Below, piece after piece: positions 43,513 through 53,567 of a DNA stretch of 58,963 nt. Within the stretch, counting starts at the first letter, position 1. Each line of letters opens with the position of its first letter. The stretch comes from Chitinivibrionales bacterium (GTDB taxonomy: Bacteria > Fibrobacterota > Chitinivibrionia > Chitinivibrionales > WJKA01): assembly GCA_014728295.1 (NCBI GenBank), contig WJLW01000057.1, forward strand, positions 1-58,963, written 5' to 3'. The notes beneath the pieces are model-generated. The model ran no database searches. It worked only from the letters and a program-made list of their open reading frames with translations, and was not told the origin of the DNA. Made by a program: the position numbers and the translations under genes.

Positions 43513-45249
43513 TTATCCCGATGCCGGTGAGGATTCTCCGTGAGATGTTCGAAAGAGCAGGAGCGTAAGCATCCCGGCCACGGCAAGCAAGCAGCAGCCC
43601 GCAAACCAGCGCAGAAACATGCACTGTCCGACGCCAAAGCAGAAACTGAACAGCGCGACCGTGCCCCCGCCCCATCGCAAACACGTGATGCCGAAATGCG
43701 GATTCCATTGTATGTCGGGAAACTCCCGTGCGACCGGCCCCCAGAAGTGCGGAAAGGGCTTGACCTTACGGCAGAACCGTTCGAGTCGCTCCATTGCAGT
43801 AGGACGTGTCGCATACGTCATCATCAGGGAACAAAGCAGACTTGCTCCAAATACGATCACAAACCGGTATTCCCAGGGCAGGGCTGATTTAATTCCCGGC
43901 AGATACATGATAAAGCTGCCTGCTCCCGCAACCGCCAGTGAGCTGAGTTCGGTCCATGCATTGATACGCCACCAGAACCAGCGCAGCACCATAATCACTC
44001 CATAGCCGGCCGTCATCATCGACATCATCAGCCAGGCACTTGCGACTGAATCCTGAATAGCTGCCACGCCGACCGCAATGAGCAGCATCACGACCGTAGC
44101 CACCTGCGAAGCCCTGACGTAGTGTTTTTGATCCTTATCCGGTGCGATGAATCGTTTGTAAAGATCATTGATCATAAATGACGCGCCATAGTTGATGTGT
44201 GTGTCAACCGTTGACATAAAGGCCGCGATTAACGAAGCCAGCATCAGTCCCAGCAAGCCGACAGGTAAAATATCGACAACCACCCGGGCATAGCCGATCC
44301 CGGCGTAGGCCTCACCGACCGACAGCTCCGGATACATCACCTGCGCCGCCAATGCTACAAAAATCATCGGCCAGTAATTGAAACCAAAGGCCGTAATCGC
44401 AAAGAGAAAGGTCGCTTTGGAGGCGTGATGCTCATTTTTGGATGAAATAATGCGCTGCAAAATAGCCGGCGGCGGATTACCCCACCATTTGAGGGTAATG
44501 AACACGATGAATGTCGCAAAAAACGGCGACGCCATACGCGGTAAAAAGCGCAATCGCATCACTGCGTCCGCCTCGCCGTATTTGTCAACCATACCACCGA
44601 CTACCTGCCCAATCCCGCCGGTATGCTTCCAGGCAAAAACTGCCAGTGTGATTGAACCGATCGAGCCGATCACAAATTGTATCAAATCCGTTGCCGCAAT
44701 ACCCCACAGGCCTGACGCTGCGGTATACAACACTGTCAGCAGCAGAATAATGCTCAAAATCAAATACGAATTGATGTCGGGGGCGACGGCCTGAGATATG
44801 GTCAGAACGGCTTTGAGAATCCAGCCCAGCGTCCAGGCATTGACGATGATGCCGAAATAAACGCCCTTGAATCCCCGCAGCACGGCGGCAGCTTTGCCGT
44901 CGTATCGCAGCTCGGCAATTTCGGCGGGAGAGAGAATTTCGCTGCGACGCAGCATCGCCGAGAACACAAACGCTCCCAGCATACCCGCCCCGCCCAGCAC
45001 AAACGACCACGCATACCACACGCCCGGTATCCCGTGCTTCGCCACCATTCCGGCGATGCCAATCGGCGTATCAATCGCAAATGCCGAAGCGATCATCGTC
45101 ATCCCCGCCAGCCACCAGGGCAGGTTGCGACCGGAAACAAAGAAATCCTGCATGCTGGCGGTGCCCTTACGCGAAAAATAAAGGCCCAACGCAACGGTCA
45201 AGACGAGGTAGAGTGCGATTATCGTGAGGTCGAGGAAGTGCAAGTTCAC
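43513..45249 (-). CDS. Sodium:solute symporter (SSS family)
   Basis: 578 residues with ~13 TM segments, N-terminal LDLTIIALYLVLTVALGLYFSRKG, SGRNLPWWLAGMTMIASAFA, and the family STVDTHINYG near the middle. Na+-coupled uptake of a sugar, amino acid or vitamin; the substrate cannot be read from sequence. The C-terminal extension (~460-578) adds extra TM segments, as in larger SSS members. Same strand as the FGE protein (119-bp gap to its start), with no obvious operon partner. Confidence 0.9.
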   Translation of the reverse strand: MNLHFLDLTIIALYLVLTVALGLYFSRKGTASMQDFFVSGRNLPWWLAGMTMIASAFAIDTPIGIAGMVAKHGIPGVWYAWSFVLGGAGMLGAFVFSAMLRRSEILSPAEIAELRYDGKAAAVLRGFKGVYFGIIVNAWTLGWILKAVLTISQAVAPDINSYLILSIILLLTVLYTAASGLWGIAATDLIQFVIGSIGSITLAVFAWKHTGGIGQVVGGMVDKYGEADAVMRLRFLPRMASPFFATFIVFITLKWWGNPPPAILQRIISSKNEHHASKATFLFAITAFGFNYWPMIFVALAAQVMYPELSVGEAYAGIGYARVVVDILPVGLLGLMLASLIAAFMSTVDTHINYGASFMINDLYKRFIAPDKDQKHYVRASQVATVVMLLIAVGVAAIQDSVASAWLMMSMMTAGYGVIMVLRWFWWRINAWTELSSLAVAGAGSFIMYLPGIKSALPWEYRFVIVFGASLLCSLMMTYATRPTAMERLERFCRKVKPFPHFWGPVAREFPDIQWNPHFGITCLRWGGGTVALFSFCFGVGQCMFLRWFAGCCLLAVAGMLTLLLFRTSHGESSPASG

Positions 45250-45351
45250 GTTATCTTCGATGGTTAAGTGATGTTACGCTCGACAGCCTGACCAGTGCGT
45301 CGGCATGTTCGTCATGCGAAAGGCAACAAAATCAGCATACATCATCACCTT

Positions 45352-47961
45352 TCAATCAAACAAAGTTAGAACATCCTGCTTGGTCAATTCCTTAAAAATA
45401 GTCGCTTCCGTTTTGATGATTTTCTCAAACAAGCTCTTCTTGTGCTCCTGAAGCTGCAATACCCGTTCTTCAACCGAATCCTGCGTAATGAATTTGAACA
45501 CAAACACCTGACGCGTCTGACCAATGCGATACGCCCGGTCGGATGCCTGGTTCTCCACCGCCGGGTTCCACCACGGATCAAGATGAATCACATAATCGGC
45601 GGCAGTCAGATTCAACCCCGTCCCTCCGGCTTTAAGGCTGATAAGAAAAACGGGAATGTCATCTTTCTTTTGAAAGTCGTCCACCGCCTTTTGCCGGTTT
45701 TGCGTCTCGCCGGTGAGCATGACATGTGCGATGCTCAAATCTTGCAGATGCCGTTTGACCAGATTGAGCGCCTTTACAAACGGTGAGAATATCAGCACCT
45801 TGTGCCCTCCGCCAATGATATCTTCGAGGCAGGTGTCAAGCAGTCTGAATTTGCCCGAATCGCCCCGGAAGGCCGGATCAACCAGTGCCGGGTGGCAGCA
45901 AATCTGACGCAGCTTCATCAGACCGGCCAGGATATCCATGCGGGATTTTTCGATGCCCTGCTGATCGATCTCGCGCAGCAACTGCCCCCTGAAGGTTTGC
46001 CGGGTGATATCATACATCGTCTGCTGGCGCGGCAGCATCGGGGCAAACAGCACCATCTCCGTTTTGGGCGGCAGGTCTTTGGCAACCTGCGATTTGGTGC
46101 GACGCAGAATGCAGGGCTTGATCAGTTTTTGCAGCAGGTCGGCTTTGGAGGAGGTGTTGTCACTTTCAATCGGTTTCGCAAAGTGCTTGACAAAGTGGCG
46201 ATAGGTTCCCAGCATGCCGGGATTGAGAAAAGTAAAGAGCGACCAGAGTTCGGACAGATTGTTCTCGATGGGCGTTCCGGAAAGCGCCAGGCGATGTCTG
46301 CTATTCAGCTCACGCAGCCCCTTGCTCACCCCCGAAAGTGGATTTTTGATTGCCTGCGCTTCGTCGAGAATGATATAGTTGAAAGCTATCTCACTCAAAA
46401 ATCGGGCATCTCGCAGGGCCGTTCCATAAGTAGTTACAATCACGTCCGCCGTCTGCATAATTGATGTATCATACTTTTTGCGTCCCGGTCCGTGGTACTT
46501 CATGACCAGCAACTGCGGTGCGAACTTTGCTATTTCACGTTCCCAATTGAAGATCAGCGATGTCGGCAGAATCAGCAGGGACGTCTTGATGTCGGCGGGT
46601 TTCAGCTTTTCATTCAGCAGCAGCGCAATTGTCTGCACCGTCTTGCCCAATCCCATGTCATCGGCCAGACAGCCGCTGTAATTCAGCTCCTGCAGGCAAT
46701 ACAGCCACTCGTAGCCGGCTTGTTGATACGGTCGCAAGGCACCCGCAAACGATTTCGGTACCTGCTTGCCGGCAACGCCGTTGAAATCCTCGGCATCATT
46801 TTTGCCGCTTGCGCCGTTTCCTGCGGCAGAGGACCTGAGCGCAATCGAATCCAGCAAATCAAGTGCAGCCGAATTGACGCGCTGGATCACAATGAGATTG
46901 TCTTCACAATTGCACTCGGCTACACTGAGCAAGTCGGTCAGCTTATCAATCCATTCATCCGGAATGACAGCAGTGGTACCATCGGCCAGGCGAATATAGG
47001 TACTCTGCGATTCTATTGCATCTATCAATTCCTGCAAGGTCGCCGAGATGCCGTCACACTGTATATCAAAAACACATTCGATGAAACTCCCCACCGACCG
47101 GGAGGCCGTTGAAAGCGTTGGCTGAGCTTGATGAACATTAAAAACCCGCAGGCTTTCGCGTCCGAATATCTCGAATCCTGCGGCGGCCACATCGTGAATC
47201 TCATTTTGCACCCAGTCGAAAGAATCGCCGGCGGGCATATACGTACCCGACCCGTAGACCTCCAGCCCGAACTGCGCCAACTTTAAGACAAGGGCATTTT
47301 CACGCGCTTTGGAGCGCACAATCCGGTAAGCCGTGCCATGCGCATCGGTAAAAAGCTTTTCATGCGAATTGTCACGCCGCAAAACTTCCACCTTGCCGTC
47401 AAAATAGGCAAACCGGATTTCCACTATCAGCCGTCCGTCGCACTCATGCACATAAATTCTTCCTCGAGGCAGGCCGTTAATGGTTTCAATCTGCACCGGG
47501 CCGGTTTGGGCGAAAAGATCTTCTGAGCGTACGGCCGCCGATCCTTTTTGCGCGACGGTTTTTCCGGAAGCGATTGGCGTCTCTTCATGCGCAACGGGTT
47601 GTGCAGCAACAATCGGCCGCTGTTGGCTGGGACGTGGATGATCGGTAGCAATATCTTCGAATGCAAGCCCTATCTGCACTGCCTGTTGTGCATTATACGC
47701 CAGCATAGCCGCTACGACATGCTCGCAAACGCCACCAAAGGTAAAATTGCAGCTACAGGTCGACTGAAATGATTTACCCGGTTTTTTGGAGATTACCGCC
47801 GTAATGTCAGGATCGCCTTTGAAACAGGCCACGACGTCACTGCCGATAACCTGGAGCTTCTTGAGTTGACGCCCCTTCTCAAAGCAGGTTTTGCCCGCGT
47901 GGAAAACAGCCGGAAATGCATACTCCTTTATCTCTGCATCAGTGAATGGGGGCACGGGCAT
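45352..47961 (-). CDS. SWIM zinc-finger SNF2-family helicase
   Basis: 869 residues. SWIM motif CSCNFTFGGVCEHV near residue 70 (CxC...CxH), an insert of ~350 residues, then the SNF2 ATPase: Walker A DDMGLGKTVQTI (~430), DEAQ box ILDEAQAIKN, SGTPIENNLSELWSL, motif VI YRIGQTRQVFVFKF. Bacterial SWIM-SNF2 proteins translocate on DNA and are poorly characterised (RapA/HepA-like or defence-linked). No partner gene adjacent. It faces away from fkp. Confidence 0.92.
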   Translation of the reverse strand: MPVPPFTDAEIKEYAFPAVFHAGKTCFEKGRQLKKLQVIGSDVVACFKGDPDITAVISKKPGKSFQSTCSCNFTFGGVCEHVVAAMLAYNAQQAVQIGLAFEDIATDHPRPSQQRPIVAAQPVAHEETPIASGKTVAQKGSAAVRSEDLFAQTGPVQIETINGLPRGRIYVHECDGRLIVEIRFAYFDGKVEVLRRDNSHEKLFTDAHGTAYRIVRSKARENALVLKLAQFGLEVYGSGTYMPAGDSFDWVQNEIHDVAAAGFEIFGRESLRVFNVHQAQPTLSTASRSVGSFIECVFDIQCDGISATLQELIDAIESQSTYIRLADGTTAVIPDEWIDKLTDLLSVAECNCEDNLIVIQRVNSAALDLLDSIALRSSAAGNGASGKNDAEDFNGVAGKQVPKSFAGALRPYQQAGYEWLYCLQELNYSGCLADDMGLGKTVQTIALLLNEKLKPADIKTSLLILPTSLIFNWEREIAKFAPQLLVMKYHGPGRKKYDTSIMQTADVIVTTYGTALRDARFLSEIAFNYIILDEAQAIKNPLSGVSKGLRELNSRHRLALSGTPIENNLSELWSLFTFLNPGMLGTYRHFVKHFAKPIESDNTSSKADLLQKLIKPCILRRTKSQVAKDLPPKTEMVLFAPMLPRQQTMYDITRQTFRGQLLREIDQQGIEKSRMDILAGLMKLRQICCHPALVDPAFRGDSGKFRLLDTCLEDIIGGGHKVLIFSPFVKALNLVKRHLQDLSIAHVMLTGETQNRQKAVDDFQKKDDIPVFLISLKAGGTGLNLTAADYVIHLDPWWNPAVENQASDRAYRIGQTRQVFVFKFITQDSVEERVLQLQEHKKSLFEKIIKTEATIFKELTKQDVLTLFD

Positions 47962-48257
47962 GATTAAAAATAAATGCTATGCCGGAATCTTTAACAGTAC
48001 CCCACCGTAATGCCACAGACATGGAAGAGAAAAACCGCCATCAAATCGAAACTGTTGAGCGAAGAGGGAAATACGTATTTTCATTTGGTATCCTTATCAC
48101 ACAATTTTTCACAGCAATACTCTTACGCTTTGTCTCTGACTCAAAAAAATCCGGTTCTCATAGTTTCCGCAAAAATTGGCGCCAATAACGGCGTCGTCAT
48201 GCCGCGAACGGCCGGAGACGGGGGGCGCAGGAGCAGGATTCTTATCCGGGGAGGTGC
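47962..48257. other. 296-bp divergent intergenic region
   Basis: Lies between the SNF2 (minus) and fkp (plus) starts. Short open frames here (47979-48261) show no family or coding character. A strong Shine-Dalgarno GGGGAGG precedes fkp at about 48249. No promoter hexamers clear enough to call. Confidence 0.5.
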
Positions 48258-51188
48258 ATGAACTTTATTGACATATGCGTCATTACGGCCTCAAACAGCA
48301 CGCAGGCGGCTACCTTTCGAAAACTGCTGCAGCGAAGAATCGAACGTCAACTGTATCCCCGTGAAATAGACTTTCATGTTTTTCACGATCCGGACACCGG
48401 ACGCGTCGGCAGCGGTGGCGGTACGGTACTGGCTTTGCTCGACATGCTCGAAGCGTATAATGTTGCCGATGCGCACTCCTTCTTCGAAAATCACCGCATC
48501 CTCATTATACACGCCGGCGGCGAGTCGCGGCGACTGCCCTGCTATGTGCCGGAAGGCAAAATATTTGCCCCGATCCCGGTGACCACCTCCAATTTGGTCC
48601 CGCCGGTGGTGCTTGACATGCAGCTTACGCTGTTTATGAAATTTCCGTGGCGGCAGGGAGAGGTTATCGTCTCTTCGGGTGATGTGATCATTGATTTCGA
48701 CGCCTCGCTGATACCGCACGATCGGGGAGATATTTGCGGATTTGCCAAACCGGCTACTTTTGAGCAGGGATCGCGACATGGTGTTTTTAAATTCGACAGC
48801 CGGCGCAAAAATGTTATAGATTTTCTGCAAAAGGCCGCCCCGTCCACGTTGCAGACCCGGGCCTCTCTTGAAGGCAGCTCGGCCTGCGCTCTGGATATGG
48901 GTATCGTCTCGTTCAGCCCAGCGTTTGCCGAATCGCTGGTAGCATTTGCCCGTACACCACATAAAGATGCATCACTTGCCGGGAGTCTGAAGCAGGGCAA
49001 AACCAATTTCGATTTGTACCTCGAAATTATGACAGCCTGCCTTGCAAATATTGACCTGCACGATTACCTCGAACGCATCCGCCCGCAATCCAGGCTTTCA
49101 GAAGCGCTCCAGAAGCAACTTTTTGATGCATTGACTTCCTATACATTGCTGGGAACAGTGACAAACAAGACGACGTTCCTGCACTTCGGATCACTTCCGG
49201 ACTTTCCCCGATCAAGCATCGAAATTCACAATAAGGACCTCAAGCCGTTCTACAGCTTCGAGGATGATGAAATCGAAGCTCTGTGCACTGCGGACAACAT
49301 CATTTTCAATTCCATGGATACGGTGATCAGTGCGGCAAACGGGGCGCGCATAGTTGTCGAATCCTGCAGTCATGCCACTGTTAAACAGCCGGGGTGCAAC
49401 TGCTTTTTCACCGGTCTCAGCAATGTCGAGCTGACCTTTGAGGCGCCGGATACGCTCTGCCTTGACTATAGAAGATATAAGGACAGCCATGTCTATCTCA
49501 CCTATTCGATCAACGACACCTTCAAGCCTGCAGCTTCAGCCGATCACCTGCGCTTCTGTAATCAGCCGCTGACGCAATGGCTGCACGAACGCTCGCTCAA
49601 CCCCGGCGATATTGCCGACGCCACTGCGCCGGTTGATTTGCTGCATGCCCGGCTTTTCTCCGCAGACTTTCCGCTTGACTTCATCGCCGGTTTCTGGCAC
49701 AAACCCGGCGATAATTCCTGGCGGGAGCGATTCCTTGCCGGCACGCGCGTTTCCCTGCGCGAGGTCAATGCGCACGACGACGCATTTTCGCGCGAGGCAG
49801 ACAGAATGGCGCTTCGTGGCCGGATTCTCAAAAAACGGCTTGCCGACGGATTCGGCTGGAAGAATATCAGCAGTACAGATTGCACGTCACTGCTGATGGA
49901 TAACGTCATGCGCGATATCCTCTCCACACGCTGCGCGTCTACCGACGACAGAGTGCTGAAGAGATATCGAGAACACCTGCTGCACGTTGCGCAGGCACCG
50001 CTCGACACACCCGGGTCAACCTCATTGGTTATCGACTATGGTGCAGCCCGATCAGCATCTGCACCGCTGCGGGTCAGCGTCAAAGAAGATCAAATCGTCT
50101 GGGCGCGCTCACCGGTACGCCTTGATCTGGCTGGCGGCTGGTCGGACACGCCGCCCTATACCCTGAGTTTTGGCGGACAGGTGACCAACCTTGCCGTCAA
50201 TCTTAACGGTCAACCGCCCATCCAGGTTTTCTGCCGGCGCATGACTGAACCGGTAATTCGCATTCACTCAATTGACTTAGGCGTCACCGAAACAATTAAT
50301 ACATTCAAGCAGCTCGAAGACTACACCGATCCTTCATCCCCCTTTGGCCTGCCCAAAGCCGCGCTCTGCCTGCTTGGCTTGACCCGCGCCTCATCTCCCG
50401 CATCAAGCCTGGCCGATCGCATCCGCGATCTGGGTTGCGGTATCGAGACCACCTTGCTTTGCGCCATCCCCAAAGGCTCGGGACTGGGAACTTCATCGGT
50501 ACTGGGAGCAACGATACTTGCCGCCCTGCACCGGTTCTTCGGAATCGAGCAGCCCCTGCCCGATCTCTACCGCAATGTGCTGCAGATGGAGCAGATGCTT
50601 ACCACCGGCGGAGGCTGGCAGGATCAGATCGGCGGCGCATGCGGCGGCGTCAAGTATATCGAAAGTAAACGGGGACTCAAACCCGACCCCATCGTCCACC
50701 AGCTCGATCCGTACCTGTTCGAGGAGCCAAAGATGCACGGCCGATTTACCCTTTTTTATACCGGCATCACCCGGCTTGCCAAAAATATCCTGCAGGAAGT
50801 TGTTGCCGGGTCAATCTCACAATCCCCGGCCTATCTTTACACGCTGCATCACATTCGTCAACTGGCGCTCGCGGCGAAAACTGCGGTCGAATTTCGTGAT
50901 TTTGACGCGATTACGCGCATAATTTCGCACTCCTGGGAAGCCAACAAACGGATTCATCCCAGCACAACCAACAGTGCGGTCGAAAATTTACTTTCGGGAA
51001 CCGGTAATTATTGGGCGGGGGTCAAGCTGCTCGGTGCAGGCGGAGGCGGGTACGCATTATTTGCGTCGAAAACTGCGGATTCTGCAGCACACTTGCGGGA
51101 GCTGTTGCGCGGCAGGCACGAAAACGAGAAAGCACGCATCGTGGATTTTGATTTGAATCGGGAGGGAATGAAAGTGACCGTTTCGTAG
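48258..51188 (+). CDS. fkp: Bifunctional L-fucokinase / GDP-L-fucose pyrophosphorylase
   Basis: 976 residues. N-terminal pyrophosphorylase (GSGGGTVLALLD ~55-66, GGESRRLPCYVPEGK), a beta-helical middle, then a GHMP kinase C-terminus: LDLAGGWSDTPPYTLSFGG (~620) and PKGSGLGTSSVLGATI (~740), GAGGGGYALF near the end. Matches Bacteroides Fkp and plant FKGP in length and order. Salvages free fucose to fucose-1-phosphate and GDP-fucose for glycans. Gmd at 15927 offers the de novo branch, but no fucose synthase was found in the window. Confidence 0.93.
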   Translation: MNFIDICVITASNSTQAATFRKLLQRRIERQLYPREIDFHVFHDPDTGRVGSGGGTVLALLDMLEAYNVADAHSFFENHRILIIHAGGESRRLPCYVPEGKIFAPIPVTTSNLVPPVVLDMQLTLFMKFPWRQGEVIVSSGDVIIDFDASLIPHDRGDICGFAKPATFEQGSRHGVFKFDSRRKNVIDFLQKAAPSTLQTRASLEGSSACALDMGIVSFSPAFAESLVAFARTPHKDASLAGSLKQGKTNFDLYLEIMTACLANIDLHDYLERIRPQSRLSEALQKQLFDALTSYTLLGTVTNKTTFLHFGSLPDFPRSSIEIHNKDLKPFYSFEDDEIEALCTADNIIFNSMDTVISAANGARIVVESCSHATVKQPGCNCFFTGLSNVELTFEAPDTLCLDYRRYKDSHVYLTYSINDTFKPAASADHLRFCNQPLTQWLHERSLNPGDIADATAPVDLLHARLFSADFPLDFIAGFWHKPGDNSWRERFLAGTRVSLREVNAHDDAFSREADRMALRGRILKKRLADGFGWKNISSTDCTSLLMDNVMRDILSTRCASTDDRVLKRYREHLLHVAQAPLDTPGSTSLVIDYGAARSASAPLRVSVKEDQIVWARSPVRLDLAGGWSDTPPYTLSFGGQVTNLAVNLNGQPPIQVFCRRMTEPVIRIHSIDLGVTETINTFKQLEDYTDPSSPFGLPKAALCLLGLTRASSPASSLADRIRDLGCGIETTLLCAIPKGSGLGTSSVLGATILAALHRFFGIEQPLPDLYRNVLQMEQMLTTGGGWQDQIGGACGGVKYIESKRGLKPDPIVHQLDPYLFEEPKMHGRFTLFYTGITRLAKNILQEVVAGSISQSPAYLYTLHHIRQLALAAKTAVEFRDFDAITRIISHSWEANKRIHPSTTNSAVENLLSGTGNYWAGVKLLGAGGGGYALFASKTADSAAHLRELLRGRHENEKARIVDFDLNREGMKVTVS

Positions 51189-51295
51189 CGTTACCGGCAA
51201 GGGTAGCGATAACCGTTTTCGGCCGCTTACAGCTCCTGCACGTCAACATTAGACGGTCTATGCAGGATCAGGCAGGCATTTCGTATATCATCACC

Positions 51296-51580
51296 ATGTC
51301 GCGCTTTTTTAACACTTGCGGTCCGGTCGATCCGGCAGATCACTATACGCTCGATCCGTTGCAGCGAGTTGATATCAATTCACTTTTCGATCTGGTGCGC
51401 CATAAAGGATACTTCGTCCTGCACGCCCCGCGCCAGACCGGCAAAACCAGTTCGCTGCTTGCATTGCGGGATTATTTGAATACCGGAAGTGAGTTTGCCT
51501 GCGTTTATGTCAATGTCGAAGCTGCACAAGCTGTTCGAAATAATGTTGCGGCCGGCAGTAGAAACATACGGGCTGATTAG
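51296..51580 (+). pseudogene. N-terminal remnant of an AAA_35-like ATPase
   Basis: 94 residues: MSRFFNTCGPVDPADHYTLD, then YFVLHAPRQTGKTSSLLALRDY with Walker A PRQTGKTS, ending at GSRNIRAD and TAG 51578-51580. Related ATPases continue for ~300 more residues, so this is the P-loop third only. Together with the C-terminal piece at 6988-7370 it shows that copies of this family have decayed in the window. Confidence 0.75.
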
Positions 51581-51651
51581 CGACAAAAGTTAAGAATTCG
51601 CATTCTTACTCTAAAAAGGCAATATCCAATAGTCCCCGATTTTCAGCAATT

Positions 51652-53111
51652 TCAATTATTCACGTCGTACTTATTTTCCGCAGCGTCTGGTTTTAATCCC
51701 AAATCAACCTCCCACCTCCCCGGAATATCCAATCGCAAAAACACATGCATACTGTGATCCGGTTTCAAATTCACCCACGCCGGACGAAGATAGATATCCC
51801 AGGTCATCCAGTACCACGGCCGATACTGCGCCGCCAGGATAAACGAAATAATCTTGTCCGGATCCTCCGGCCAGTATGGCGCATGATCGAGATCGGGACG
51901 GCCGTCGGCATACCAGTCATCCTTGAGCGAGCCCTTGCCCTTGAGCCAGTAATTGGCTTCGAACTTTGAATAGAGGTTGTCACGAAATTCGAAAATAGCG
52001 TGCGCGTGGAATACATCCTGATCGTTGCCCCAGGGCCAGCCCATTGATTGATGCCAGTAGGCATGTCTATTCTGTCTTATATGATGCCCATACATATATT
52101 TACTCACGTGCGTATATTCTAATCCTATTTCTTTGACCTTTGAATTTATAAGGTATCCCCCCCCACCTGGTATGCATACTTGTTTGGATTGCCGGCATCA
52201 TCAAAAATTGTTATATCATCGTTAATGAACTCTGCGTACAATCTCAATTTATGAAGCAATAATTCTATATCGCCGCCGCCCAGCAAATTTTCTCTTCCAG
52301 TATTGCCTATATTACTTCCAACATAGTAAAGCTGAAATGGGATTGCGTATCTGGAGATGTCCTTATTTCCGTTAAAGTTGACATATTCAACCAATCCAAG
52401 TCTTAGTTTGTCACCGAATGCAATTTCTAAACGCTGCCCTGATTGGTACCTGCTTGTGTCCGATGAAGGAAGATCATCCAATCCGCAAAAATAGTTAGAA
52501 AATTTAAAATACTTAACTATAGGTAGCGTGAAATAGTAAAAATATAATGGAGAAAATACAGCATTGGATTTTGCTAAAACGCTCTTAAATCCAGGCCCCC
52601 AGCGGACTTTTTTTTTGCCGGTGAATAATGAAACCTTCTCAAAATTAAGCATCAAATATGCCGAGGGTAAATAAAAATCATAATCTGAAAAATTTGAAAT
52701 ATGCTCATGGCCGGAATAGTATCTTTCTTTTTCGATATCATACCCAGCTTGCTTATCAGTGCCTTTTAGTAAGTTATAAAAATTAGATTCTATGCTAAAA
52801 CTCATTATATTGCCGCTGGAATAATCTCCACTGATTGCAAGTAGATATCCAGGAACATATTGATGCGGAGTGTTCTGAATTTCAAAAACAGAATAAGCAT
52901 TCAGTTTTAATCTCTTTGAATTATGCCTGATTGCTATCAAGCTATGTGCATTCTCTTTCTGCTGTTGCACATCAATTGCCTTGCCTTCTCTATTATAGAT
53001 GGAATCAACAGCACAGAAATCCAGATCGTATTTATTTGGTGTATAGGCAAAGATGGAAGTGCAAAATGCCAGAATAATGATTAAAGAGCCCAATTTGACT
53101 ATTTTATGCAT
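51652..53111 (-). pseudogene. wzi: Wzi-like capsule assembly outer-membrane protein, split by a G8 tract
   Basis: From ATG 53111: signal peptide KLGSLIIILAFCTSIFAY, then beta-barrel-like strands and the Wzi motif FTGKKKVRWGPGF. The frame ends GGDTL-TAA at 52146. A second frame (51652-52170) continues INSKVKEIGLEYTHVSKYMYG to a typical barrel end (PAWVNLKPDHSMHVFLRL). The switch falls in a run of eight G on the coding strand (52157-52164); nine G would join both parts into one ~486-residue protein. Wzi anchors capsule to the outer membrane. AT-rich compared with neighbours, suggesting transfer. Phase-off allele or homopolymer error. Confidence 0.82.
52157..52164. repeat. G8 homopolymer (C8 on the plus strand) inside wzi
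   Basis: Eight G residues in the coding strand, in the GGG repeat before the YLINS region. A length of 9 restores one reading frame. Homopolymers of this size are typical slipped-strand contingency tracts, and also common assembly-error sites. Confidence 0.9.
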
Positions 53112-53567
53112 AGTGAGTCTGAACCCATGAAGAAGCATAGTTTTGCTTCAGCGTAAACTTTGGTCGGCGACAATTATACTTCCCCACGACGACAATTAAT
53201 AGTTCCCATTTGAAGATTCTTTAATTCCTGATTTAACAATGTCTTCAAAGGGATGTGGGACAGCAAACATGCAAACAAGAATGTGTAATCAGCCATATCA
53301 GCTCTATATTCCAGGGATTCTTTGAAAATTGTGGGACAGCATTGAGATTAAATATCGTATTGTAAGGTGAAATTTGTGAACTGACTCTTTTTAAACAACT
53401 GCTTGAAACCGCGAATAGAAACAGTAAACAGCAAATGTTTGCTGAATTTCTATCCTATGGGATGGTAGTGAAAATAAACAGCTAGTATTTGACATATAAG
53501 CTATTTGTTTTGAATTAATGAAAGCAAAACAAAACTGCATAGCAAATCTTTTCTCGCTATGCATTTC
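53112..53567. other. 456-bp AT-rich gap between wzi and wza
   Basis: No gene and no convincing regulatory motif. An 11-bp direct repeat GTGGGACAGCA occurs twice about 75 bp apart (near 53254 and 53330). The region is clearly more AT-rich than the EPS operon genes around it, like the wzi gene itself, so both probably came in together. Confidence 0.5.

Noticed and set aside
47979..48261. Overlapping short open frames upstream of fkp
   Set aside because: They have no family features, poor ribosome sites and overlap in two frames.
53254..53345. GTGGGACAGCA direct repeats as insertion-sequence ends
   Set aside because: There are only two 11-bp copies, with no transposase and no target duplication.
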